From an uncultured Prevotella sp. (GTDB taxonomy: Bacteria > Bacteroidota > Bacteroidia > Bacteroidales > Bacteroidaceae), in the NCBI GenBank assembly GCA_934230685.1, contig CAKQFF010000061.1, positions 1 through 9,827 on the forward strand: a stretch of 9,827 nt of DNA, read 5' to 3'. Below the pieces are notes generated by a model, which was not told where the DNA came from, ran no database searches, and saw nothing but the letters and a program-made list of their open reading frames with translations. This document shows positions 1 to 7,396 of this stretch, piece by piece; within the stretch, counting starts at the first letter, position 1, and the number at the start of each line of letters is the position of its first letter. The position numbers and the translations under genes are program-made.

Positions 1-85
1 GCTATATACCCAGGGCGTTGCCCTGGGCTATGGAGAACATTGGGCTTTCAGCCCGCATTGTAGGAGTTTTGACACACTCTCTCTA
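1..85 (-). repeat. Left copy of palindromic REP/MITE-like repeat
   Basis: Positions 12-59 are the exact reverse complement of 9751-9798 (48 of 48 bases). The unit holds two short hairpins: CCCAGGGC (9-16) with GCCCTGGG (20-27) around a 3-base loop, and GGGCT (42-46) with AGCCC (50-54) around a 3-base loop, joined by a conserved 14-base linker. Similarity to the right copy continues more weakly to about position 81: 67-81 read on the minus strand matches 9728-9742 at 12 of 15 bases and resembles an insertion-sequence end. Paired short hairpins of this kind are typical of REP-like or MITE-like elements, often moved by RAYT (IS200/IS605-type) transposases, but no transposase is present here. The outer boundary may lie beyond the window. 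Confidence 0.8.
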
Positions 86-101
86 CATTAAAAAAACTCC
101 T
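62..101. other. Inverted repeat upstream of the channel gene
   Basis: AGGAGTTTT (62-70) and AAAACTCCT (93-101) form a perfect 9-bp inverted repeat with a 22-base gap. It begins right after the conserved core of the left repeat and ends 33 bases before the channel gene's ATG at 135. It could be a terminator for a gene left of the window, a protein-binding site for the channel gene, or part of the repeat element. I found no TAnnTTTG promoter box between 60 and 134, so the channel gene's promoter remains unidentified. Confidence 0.45.
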
Positions 102-134
102 GTTTACATCATTATAAATATTCAAATAATTTTT

Positions 135-2711
135 ATGTACAAGAAATTCATGAGGCGTTTCCTATGCCTCTTAGCCACACTGTGCCTATGCCTCGACGCA
201 GGTGCCGTGCTGAAAGAGAAAAACCTCGCTTCCACCCTCTCCGTGCTACGTGCCGAACTCGAGACCTCGTTTGGCGAGCAACGACAGAACATTGCCCGCT
301 ACGCTGCCTACAACGAGATACAGCACAAGCAGATGATATCGCTCATGCAACGAAGCGACCAAATAGCCCTGATGCTCTACTCGCAGAAGCAGGACTTCAC
401 CTTCGACATGACCTACGCATGCCACGAGGCCACGGAGATGTACCGCGAGTTCAATCAGCGACGCGTGCCCTACGACAAGATTATGGTGCGCATGGACGCG
501 GAGATTGAACGCTACCAATATCTGATAGAGACTCTCGCCAACATCCCGCCATCCGTCAACAGAGCCAACGACAAGAACAAAGCCCAGGACAACAAGCCGA
601 AATTCATCAAGACAAAGGACGGCAAGCCTATGCAGCTGCCCTTCATGCTCGACAAGGCAGGACAGGCCGACCGCAAGGCGTGCCTCGCCTATGCCACAGC
701 CCTATGCCGCAACATCGTTAAGATACGCGCATCGGTGGTGAAGGACAACGAGCACTACAAGCGAATGTCGCAAAAGCTGAAGAAGGTGAACGACTATGCA
801 CTCAACCGCTACAACGACATTCAACACAACATCTTCGTAAACGGCGACCAGAACTATCTGGAGATTATCGGCTCCATGCCTATGTCCTACCATAACGCCA
901 AGGCCGACGTAAGCGAGAAGTACAACACCGAGAAGGTGAAGACCGCCGACGGCACCGAGCGCCAGGTCTACTCACAATGGCGCGGTCCGATAGTCATCGG
1001 ACTCTCCGTGTTTGTGCTCTTCTACATCATCGTGGCGGCATTGCTCAGCAACGTGCTCGTGCGCTGGCTCGTGCCAAAGCGTTTCCGCACAGAGAGCTTC
1101 ATGAAGAAGAAGGTGTGCCTCATTCTCTTCGTGGCTATGTTCATCTTCGCCGTGTCGATAATGGTGGCACGCACGTTCATGTACCACAACTTCTTCCTCA
1201 TGGCCTCCAAGCTGCTCATCGAGTACGCCTGGCTGCTGTGCGCCATCTTCTTCTCGCTACTTGTGCGTCTGCCGGGCGACCAGATAAAGAGCGGATTCCG
1301 CATCTACACCCCCGTGATGCTCATGTCGTTCATCGTCATCACGTTCCGCATAATGTTCATCCCCAATAACCTGGTAACGCTCATCTTCCCGCCCATACTG
1401 CTTGTGTTCACCCTCTGGCAATGGAGCGTGATACGCCGCCACAACCGCAACATCCCGCGCTACGACATCTTCTACACCTGGATTTCGCTGCTGCTCATGG
1501 CCTTCTCCACCGCCTCTGCCCTCTACGGCTACGTGCTGCTGGCTGTGCAGGTGCTCATCTGGTGGATGTTCCAGCTCAGCTGCATACAGACCATCACCTG
1601 CGTCTACGACTTCCTCGAAGTGTACGAGCGCCGCTGGCTGTCGCACAAGATTCACTCGGAAAAGGAAGCCACCAAGGCCAAGCGCGGCTCGCTGCTGAGC
1701 GTCATCAACGTGAGCCACGACAAGCACATCAACGTGACGTGGTTCTACGACATGATTTATATGGCTGTGGTTCCGGTGATCAGCGTGTTCTCGGTATTGA
1801 TGTCGATATGGTGGGCAGCCGACGTGTTCGACCTCACCGACACGGTGTGGCGCATCTTCCAGTTCGACTTCCTCAACGTGCAGGGCGTGGTGCAGCTCTC
1901 CATACAGAAGCTTGTGATGGTGCTGGCGTTGTTCTTCGTATTCCGCTACCTTAACTATCTCATCAAGTCGCTCTATCACAAATACCACAAGTCGAAGATT
2001 GTGGTGAACGGCAAGCCCAACTTCACTCTCGCCAACAACGTCATCGCAATCTGCTGCTGGGGCCTATACGCCATCATCGCTGTGAAAATGCTCAAGATTC
2101 CGTCTACAGCCGTGTCGGTTATCTCGGCAGGCTTGGCAACTGGTGTCGGCTTCGCCATGAAGGACTTGCTTGAGAACTTCTTCTACGGTATCTCGCTTAT
2201 GACCGGACGTGTGCGCGTGGGCGACTTCATCGAGTGCGACGGCATCAGAGGCAAGGTGGACAGCATCACCTATCAGAGCACTCAGGTGCTCACAGCCGAC
2301 GGATGCGTGATTGCGTTCCTCAACAGTTCGCTCTTCAGCAAGAACTTCAAGAACATCACCAAGAACCATAGCTACGAGCTTGTGAAGGTGCCCGTGGGCA
2401 TCGCCTACGGCTCTAACGTGGGCGAGGTGCGCCAGATGCTCATCGAGGCTGTGAAGTCGCAGGCAGCGAAGACAGCCGACGGTCGCGACATCATCGACAC
2501 AAGCAAGCCTATCAGCGTGGTGTTCGACGAGTTTGGCGACAACTCGGTCAATCTCTTCGTCACCTACTGGGTGCTCGTAGAGGAGAAATTCGGCAAGACG
2601 GGCGACGTGAAGGAGGCGATATACAACACGCTCAACGAGCATCATATCGAGATACCGTTCCCGCAGCGCGACTTGCATATCATAAGCACTCCGGCTTCAA
2701 TGAAAATATAA
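135..2711 (+). CDS. Large MscS-family mechanosensitive ion channel
   Basis: Predicted inner-membrane channel that opens under membrane tension and releases solutes during hypo-osmotic shock; 858 residues from the ATG at 135. Residues 1-24 look like a signal peptide ending AGA. Residues about 25-283 form a charged, mostly helical periplasmic domain. About ten hydrophobic segments follow between 285 and 651, then the pore helix and MscS core at about 655-735: a small-residue helix with SVISAGLATGVGFAMKDLL, then VGDFIECDGIRGKV, which matches the MscS beta domain. The cytoplasmic alpha/beta domain runs to about 851. The size and layout resemble the large MscK/MscM (KefA/YjeP) class rather than the 286-residue E. 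coli MscS. The reading frame is open back to a TTG at 18, but that would translate the repeat and bury the signal peptide; ATG 135 (or ATG 150, MRRFLC) is the better start. It is transcribed alone and ends at a strong hairpin. The family is clear; gating and ion preference are not. Confidence 0.93.
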   Translation: MYKKFMRRFLCLLATLCLCLDAGAVLKEKNLASTLSVLRAELETSFGEQRQNIARYAAYNEIQHKQMISLMQRSDQIALMLYSQKQDFTFDMTYACHEATEMYREFNQRRVPYDKIMVRMDAEIERYQYLIETLANIPPSVNRANDKNKAQDNKPKFIKTKDGKPMQLPFMLDKAGQADRKACLAYATALCRNIVKIRASVVKDNEHYKRMSQKLKKVNDYALNRYNDIQHNIFVNGDQNYLEIIGSMPMSYHNAKADVSEKYNTEKVKTADGTERQVYSQWRGPIVIGLSVFVLFYIIVAALLSNVLVRWLVPKRFRTESFMKKKVCLILFVAMFIFAVSIMVARTFMYHNFFLMASKLLIEYAWLLCAIFFSLLVRLPGDQIKSGFRIYTPVMLMSFIVITFRIMFIPNNLVTLIFPPILLVFTLWQWSVIRRHNRNIPRYDIFYTWISLLLMAFSTASALYGYVLLAVQVLIWWMFQLSCIQTITCVYDFLEVYERRWLSHKIHSEKEATKAKRGSLLSVINVSHDKHINVTWFYDMIYMAVVPVISVFSVLMSIWWAADVFDLTDTVWRIFQFDFLNVQGVVQLSIQKLVMVLALFFVFRYLNYLIKSLYHKYHKSKIVVNGKPNFTLANNVIAICCWGLYAIIAVKMLKIPSTAVSVISAGLATGVGFAMKDLLENFFYGISLMTGRVRVGDFIECDGIRGKVDSITYQSTQVLTADGCVIAFLNSSLFSKNFKNITKNHSYELVKVPVGIAYGSNVGEVRQMLIEAVKSQAAKTADGRDIIDTSKPISVVFDEFGDNSVNLFVTYWVLVEEKFGKTGDVKEAIYNTLNEHHIEIPFPQRDLHIISTPASMKI

Positions 2712-2747
2712 GCCAACAAGAGCGCAAGAATCGGCGCGGGACGCAAG

Positions 2748-2799
2748 AAACAGCGTTTCCGGCATCATTCCAATCGGAACGGTGCAGGAAACGCTGTTT
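2748..2799. terminator. Long, probably bidirectional terminator hairpin
   Basis: AAACAGCGTTTCC (2748-2760) pairs perfectly with GGAAACGCTGTTT (2787-2799). After one mismatch (2761/2786) the stem continues inward with 2762-2771 against 2776-2785, one further mismatch and one G-T pair, around the loop AATC (2772-2775). On the plus strand it ends in TTTTT (2797-2801), fitting intrinsic termination of the channel gene. On the minus strand it is followed by the weaker tract TTTCTT, so it may also end the operon that finishes with the EnvC-like gene at 2838. The rest of the 2712-2837 gap holds only a partial third copy of the stem arm at 2829-2839. Confidence 0.85.
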
Positions 2800-2837
2800 T
2801 TATGAGCTTTCTATTTTGAATAACAAGGGGAACGCTG

Positions 2838-4619
2838 TTATCGTCCTCCTATCCACGCTTCAGGATTGAGACGATTCTGCATCTTGCGCAACTGGAACTG
2901 CAGGATATTGTCCTGAGCCACAGAACCGAGAGCCTGGCGTGTGGAAACTTTCTGTCCACGGCTCACACTTACAGAGCGCAGGTTGCAATATACAGAGATG
3001 TAGGCTCCATGACGCACCATCACAACGTATGTGCCGCTATAACCGAACACCGCACTCACCTCACCATCGTAGATGGAACGTGCCTGACAGCCTGGCTGTC
3101 CCATGATGTTGATGCCCTTGTTGTCGATAGTCACACCTCTGAGTCCGGCTACAGAGTTCTGTCCGTAGTGGCTCACGATGCGTGCGCTACCCGTGATAGG
3201 CATTGGCAGTCGGCCCTTGTTGGCCTCAAAGCCACCCGACATCATACGGTCGACCGACGACATTGTGCGACTGTCGTCCACACTCTTCTTGGCTTCGGCA
3301 ATCTCCTTTTCCTGGCGTTGCTCGTCGGCCTTGGCCTTGCGCTCCACAGCCTCGCGCTGAGCCTCTGCCTCGCGTGCTTTCTGTTCGGCTATAGCCTTCT
3401 GCTCGGCGGCGCGTTGTGCGGCAACCTGAGCCTCGGCCTGTGCCTTTCTCTTTGCCTCAGCAGCCTTCTGTTCAGCAGCACGCTGTGCGGCAGCTTGAGC
3501 CTCTGCACGTGCGGCAGCCTCACGCTCTTGGGCAGCCTTTGCTTCAGCTTTGGCACGAGCCTCAGCCTCGCGGGCCTCGCGCAATCGACGTTCATTCTCC
3601 AAGCGAGCCTTCTCGGCAGCAGCCTTGCGTCGAGCCAACTCTTCCTCACGCCTCTTTTTAGCGGCAGCCTCGGCGGCAGCACGGCGCTTGGCCTCCTCAG
3701 CGGCACGCACACGAGCCTTTTCCACCTCAATGGCGATGAGACGTTCGATTTGGGCGTTTACGGCTTCGGCATCCTTGCGCTGTTGGGCAATGACCTTCTG
3801 TATGGTCTTCTGCTGCTTTTGCAGCGAGTTCACCACGGTCTGCTGTTCTTGCTGCTTGCCCTCAAGAGCTTGGCGTTCCTGCTGTCCCTTGTAGAGCATG
3901 TTGCTCTTCTGCCCCTTGACCTGCTGCAGCTGGGCGTGCTTCTCGTTCACCTGAGCCTGCTTTGCCTTCACCATCTCGCCCTGCGCCTTCTGCCATGAGG
4001 CATACTCGCGCACGAAACGCAGACGGCGATACATCTGGGCGAAGTTCTTGGCAGAGAAGATGAACATAAGGCGGTCTTGCAGCGTGTGCTTGCGCGTCAT
4101 GTAGCGCATCGACTTCACGTATTTCGCCTTGCGGTCCTGAAGCTGCTGCTGCAAGGTGGAGAGCTGTGCGTTGAGAATGCCTATGTTGCCGTCGATGTGG
4201 TGGATGTCCTTCTTTATGACGTCGATATTCTTCTGGTGCTTGTCGATCTCGCTGTTGAGAACCATGAGGTCGCTGAGTCGCTTCTTCACGTCAGCCTGAT
4301 TGGCGCGCAGCGCAGCCTCCTGCTTCTTGATTTCCTTCTGCATGGCTTTGCGTTGCGACTGCAAACCGCGTATCTCGTCAGTAGTGTAGTCTGGCTTCTT
4401 GACAACCTTCTTCTTTTTGGATGTCTTCCTTTGTACAGCCTTTTTCCTGGTGTTCTGTTGTGTTGTCTTCTTGGCTGTGGCTGTGCGTCGGTGCTGGGCG
4501 GCAGGTTTCTTTGCAGAGGCAGTAGTTTTCTTGCTCTGCGTTGACTCCGTTGCCATCAGCGTGCCAGTAGACGATGCCAACAAGGCGGCGATGAGAAGGA
4601 TAAGAGTATGTTGTTTCAT
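2838..4619 (-). CDS. EnvC-like murein hydrolase activator, degenerate LytM/M23 domain
   Basis: Exported coiled-coil protein of 593 residues with a C-terminal LytM fold. EnvC-type proteins recruit and activate cell-wall amidases at the division site and do not cut peptidoglycan themselves. Residues 1-23 are a signal peptide ending LMA; 28-75 are very basic (Lys/Arg/Thr); about 80-300 is coiled coil; about 300-445 is an Ala/Glu/Lys/Arg/Gln low-complexity helix resembling TolA; 471-593 is the LytM domain. The zinc motif HxGxD appears as NKGINI (500-505), the HxH motif as LQFQL (573-577), and the usual YxHL as YCNL (544-547), so all catalytic residues are replaced. The protein is clearly longer than E. 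coli EnvC (about 420 residues), mostly through the low-complexity part. I chose ATG 4619 over the in-frame TTG at 4646 because it opens directly with the signal peptide. It lies 60 bases after the lipoprotein gene with no TAnnTTTG box between, so it is probably the last gene of the dut operon. Confidence 0.92.
   Translation of the reverse strand: MKQHTLILLIAALLASSTGTLMATESTQSKKTTASAKKPAAQHRRTATAKKTTQQNTRKKAVQRKTSKKKKVVKKPDYTTDEIRGLQSQRKAMQKEIKKQEAALRANQADVKKRLSDLMVLNSEIDKHQKNIDVIKKDIHHIDGNIGILNAQLSTLQQQLQDRKAKYVKSMRYMTRKHTLQDRLMFIFSAKNFAQMYRRLRFVREYASWQKAQGEMVKAKQAQVNEKHAQLQQVKGQKSNMLYKGQQERQALEGKQQEQQTVVNSLQKQQKTIQKVIAQQRKDAEAVNAQIERLIAIEVEKARVRAAEEAKRRAAAEAAAKKRREEELARRKAAAEKARLENERRLREAREAEARAKAEAKAAQEREAAARAEAQAAAQRAAEQKAAEAKRKAQAEAQVAAQRAAEQKAIAEQKAREAEAQREAVERKAKADEQRQEKEIAEAKKSVDDSRTMSSVDRMMSGGFEANKGRLPMPITGSARIVSHYGQNSVAGLRGVTIDNKGINIMGQPGCQARSIYDGEVSAVFGYSGTYVVMVRHGAYISVYCNLRSVSVSRGQKVSTRQALGSVAQDNILQFQLRKMQNRLNPEAWIGGR
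3393..3506 (-). repeat. Tandem 23-residue repeat inside the EnvC-like coding region
   Basis: Two copies of the peptide AEAQ(A/V)AAQRAAEQKA lie 23 codons (69 bases) apart, encoded at 3462-3506 and 3393-3437 on the minus strand. They differ at one residue but use partly different synonymous codons, so the duplication is not very recent. They sit in the Ala/Glu/Lys-rich helix and show that this segment grew at least partly by duplication. Confidence 0.75.
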
Positions 4620-4679
4620 TTTTATGATTTTATGTATTAAAGGCAATTATCTGTGATTGACAACCGAAAGAAACCAGTC

Positions 4680-5564
4680 TTACTGTATCGAGAGGAGTTT
4701 CTTCAATATGTCCGATGCCTCTATCTTCTTATATTTTGACGACAGCTCTGTCTTTGTGTCCCAATCCGATGTAGTCTTGGGCGACGACATCTTCACGGTG
4801 AGTTGTGCCGACTGCTCCTTGCCTGTGATACCAGTCTTCACGGTGAACTGCTGCGACAGCGGGAAAGGCTTGCCGGCAACGTTGCGGAAGTTGCTGTAGG
4901 TCCAATGAAGCGACGATGTGCCATGCTGCGCGCTGCTATAGCTCACATCAGCGGCATTGATTTGCGCCGTGGCTTTGTCGGTAGTCCACTCATATTTTAT
5001 GTTGCCGTTGGCGAATGTCACAGGCACAGTTGTGGCAACCGAGACGAGATTGCACACAAACTTCTTGAGCTGCGACTCATCGAGAGCCTTCTCGCCAGGC
5101 AGGAACAACTGGTTCCAGAAGAGAGCCTGAAGCGAATAGAACGATATGCCGTTGTCTGCGAGGAAGCTCACATCCTTGTAGGATGCCTTAATGTATTCCT
5201 TATGATAGCGGTCGACAAGCAGCACATATTCTGGTGTGAAGTCGATACGCGCTATCTCAGAGCGGATGATAGGTATGAGCATTTGCAGACGGATTATCTC
5301 GTCGCGACGCATTGAGAACTTGCCGTCGCAAGTGAGGTCGGACTTACCGGCTGCCACAAGACGAAACTCGGCTGAAGCCACAATGTTCTTTGCCGTTGTG
5401 GCATTGGCAGCCACACGGTGGAGGAATGCAGCCTGCTCTGCCCTCTCGTGCTTGGCGGCAGAGGAGGAAGTTGAGGTTGACATATTGTCGCTTACCACCT
5501 TCTTGCTGGCACATGAGGCGAGCAGGAGGATGAGAGTGACGAGTGGAAATATTATTCGTTTCAT
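4680..5564 (-). CDS. DUF4292-family lipoprotein
   Basis: Lipoprotein of 294 residues and unknown function. The signal sequence has lipobox LASC with lipidated Cys18. The next residues (ASKKVV) lack the acidic patch that marks surface-exported Bacteroidetes lipoproteins, so I infer it faces the periplasm. After a Ser/Thr linker (about 20-40), the stretch at about 60-130, with alternating hydrophobic strands and the segment RRDEIIRLQMLIPIIRSEIA, resembles the DUF4292 family, which I recall as related to the LolA/LolB lipoprotein-carrier fold. The assignment rests on remembered sequence style and gene order. Its ATG overlaps the TGA of the TPR gene (ATGA, 5561-5564), implying translational coupling and matched amounts of the two proteins. 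The EnvC-like gene starts 60 bases downstream. A role in envelope assembly or cell separation is inference from the neighbours. Confidence 0.82.
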   Translation of the reverse strand: MKRIIFPLVTLILLLASCASKKVVSDNMSTSTSSSAAKHERAEQAAFLHRVAANATTAKNIVASAEFRLVAAGKSDLTCDGKFSMRRDEIIRLQMLIPIIRSEIARIDFTPEYVLLVDRYHKEYIKASYKDVSFLADNGISFYSLQALFWNQLFLPGEKALDESQLKKFVCNLVSVATTVPVTFANGNIKYEWTTDKATAQINAADVSYSSAQHGTSSLHWTYSNFRNVAGKPFPLSQQFTVKTGITGKEQSAQLTVKMSSPKTTSDWDTKTELSSKYKKIEASDILKKLLSIQ

Positions 5565-7381
5565 TGTTTTTTATCTTTTATGGTCTTTATCTTGCGTTCG
5601 AGCGCAGCCTTGTCGCCTCCTGCCTTTATGGCTTTCTGCCACAACTCCACGGCACGCTTCTGGTCGCCACACTTGCTGTATATGTCGCCGGCATGCTCCA
5701 CAACAACGGCAGAAGGTCCGTTGGAACCGTTCTCTGTAGAGTCGTTGTCGTTGGCAAGTGCGCGGTCGATATAGGCGCGTGCCTCTTCATAACGCTCTTG
5801 CAGGAACAGAATCCAGGCATAGGTGTCGAGATAGGTGGAATTGGTAGGCTCTGCCTTCACAGTCTTCAGGCTCATCTGCTCCGCCTTCTTAAGGTCGCGT
5901 CGCTCCTCGGAGAGGTAGTAGGCATAGTTGTTGAGAGCCATCACATTGTCGTCCTTCCACTGCAAGCATGAGTCGTAGGCAGCAAACGCCTCCTCGGGGC
6001 GGTGTTTCTTGTAGAGAATGTCGCCCATTATGGCATAGAAGTCGGCTACGATGTCGGGGTCGCTCTTGTCGTTGATTTCACCCACTCCGCGCTTGAAAGT
6101 GTCGAGAGCCTCATCGTCGCGGTCGGTCTGATAATAGGCTATTCCAAGGAAGTAGTAGAACGCCATCTCCTCGGGTGCATACTGAGTGCCCTCGCGGCTG
6201 AGGCGTATCACCTCGTCCCATTGTTTCTTGGGCCAAAGGTTCTGTATGATGTTCATTCGCGCCACAACGTTCTCTGGCTCCACAGCAAGCGCACGGGCAA
6301 ATGCCACATTCACAGAGTCGTCGGGCATCTTCTTCAGCTTCATGTACATCGCCTTGAGATTGATTATGTCCACCGCCTTGGGCGATGCGGCAATGGTGCG
6401 GTCGAAGATATGCAGCACGGGCAGGCTGTCGCCACCAAGCTTCTCACTCTCGCGTATAGCTTGCTGAAGCATTGAAATCTTGGTCTTAATCTCTGTCTTC
6501 GAACTGTAGAGGAGATTGTCGCGCAATTGGTCGGCTGCCTCGTTATTGCCTACAGAACGATAGTAGTCGCACATGGAATTGAGCGCAAACTCGTTTTCCT
6601 TGTCCTCCTCGAGAGCAGCCTGGAAGAGTTTGAAGGCTTCGGGCTTGCGGTCGTGGTTCATGAGCCAGTTGCCAAGCATCACCTTGTATGAAGGCTCGTT
6701 GGGATGCTCGTCGTTGAGTTTCTGAAGCATGCGATAAGCATTCTTCGAGTCATGGCGCTGCTCGTAGACATTCATCTTGAGGAACGTGAGCTCGTCGCTC
6801 TCGCCATCGAGTTGCTCCAGTCGCTCTATGGTCGAGAGCATGCGCTGGTAATCCTTCTTGGCATTATATAGACGTATGAGAAGGTCGAGCACATCGCTGC
6901 GGTCGCGGTGATGTGAATAAAGACTCTCGTATGCCTTGATTGCATTGTCGAAGTCGTGACGGCTGATGTAACTATTGGCCACACTCTCCTGATAAATGTC
7001 ATTGCCAGGCTGAAGCTGTGCCGCACGCTCTATCGAGGCTGCGGCGAGCGAGTCTTTGCCAATCTGGTCGTAGTATTGCGCTTGACGGTAGTATACCTCG
7101 GCAGCCTCAGGACGGAGCTTCAAGCAGGAGTCGAGCAACGGCATGGCAGCAGAGTCGCTGTCGGCAAGCTGCAATCTTACCGCCTCAAGATACATGCGGT
7201 CGAAAAGCGGCGTGGCGGCAATCAGCGAGTCGGCAGTCATGGGCAGCGTGTCACCATTGGGTGCGGCCAAGCCATTGCTGGCAACATGAACTGTGTCGGT
7301 AACACGGCTTGCCACAGCAGGCGCAAGCGCAAGAAGAGCTACGGAGCCGAGGGTTATGAGTTGGTTCTTGTAAGAAAACAT
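5561..7381 (-). CDS. Exported tetratricopeptide-repeat protein
   Basis: A 606-residue protein built almost wholly of TPR helix pairs, which form a scaffold for protein-protein contacts. Residues 1 to about 25 are a signal peptide (hydrophobic LGSVALLALAPAVAS) without a lipobox, so it should be periplasmic or peripherally bound to a membrane. About a dozen 34-residue units can be followed from residue 61 to 592. The clearest are 95-128, 129-162, 231-264, 405-438, 445-478, 479-512 and 515-547, with the usual small residues at helix contacts and Pro near the unit ends (for example LQPGN, VEPEN, AEPTN). A less regular stretch at about 295-335 may divide two TPR blocks. The gene starts 15 bases after dut stops and overlaps the lipoprotein gene by 4 bases, so it is mid-operon and likely co-made with the lipoprotein. 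Its binding partner is unknown; the lipoprotein and the EnvC-like protein are the obvious candidates. Confidence 0.9.
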   Translation of the reverse strand: MFSYKNQLITLGSVALLALAPAVASRVTDTVHVASNGLAAPNGDTLPMTADSLIAATPLFDRMYLEAVRLQLADSDSAAMPLLDSCLKLRPEAAEVYYRQAQYYDQIGKDSLAAASIERAAQLQPGNDIYQESVANSYISRHDFDNAIKAYESLYSHHRDRSDVLDLLIRLYNAKKDYQRMLSTIERLEQLDGESDELTFLKMNVYEQRHDSKNAYRMLQKLNDEHPNEPSYKVMLGNWLMNHDRKPEAFKLFQAALEEDKENEFALNSMCDYYRSVGNNEAADQLRDNLLYSSKTEIKTKISMLQQAIRESEKLGGDSLPVLHIFDRTIAASPKAVDIINLKAMYMKLKKMPDDSVNVAFARALAVEPENVVARMNIIQNLWPKKQWDEVIRLSREGTQYAPEEMAFYYFLGIAYYQTDRDDEALDTFKRGVGEINDKSDPDIVADFYAIMGDILYKKHRPEEAFAAYDSCLQWKDDNVMALNNYAYYLSEERRDLKKAEQMSLKTVKAEPTNSTYLDTYAWILFLQERYEEARAYIDRALANDNDSTENGSNGPSAVVVEHAGDIYSKCGDQKRAVELWQKAIKAGGDKAALERKIKTIKDKKQ

Positions 7382-7396
7382 AATCTGACTGTAATT

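Noticed and set aside
18..134. N-terminal extension of the channel from TTG at 18
   Set aside because: It would translate the palindromic repeat and place 39 unrelated residues before a good signal peptide; ATG 135 fits better.
1257..1988. Minus-strand open frame (243 codons) antisense to the channel gene
   Set aside because: The composition is skewed to His, Glu, Val and Arg, typical of antisense to membrane-helix codons; no domain is visible and the opposite strand encodes clear MscS transmembrane segments.
3009..3998. Long plus-strand open frame (329 codons) antisense to the EnvC-like gene
   Set aside because: It is a Leu/Ser-rich shadow of the Ala/Glu/Lys repetitive coding strand; no recognisable domain or start context, and the minus-strand gene is well supported.
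4620..4646. Nine-residue extension of the EnvC-like protein from TTG at 4646
   Set aside because: ATG 4619 directly precedes a canonical signal peptide (MKQHTLILLIAALLAS).
4620..4679. Separate promoter for the EnvC-like gene
   Set aside because: No TAnnTTTG match exists in the 60-base gap on the minus strand; operon read-through is simpler.
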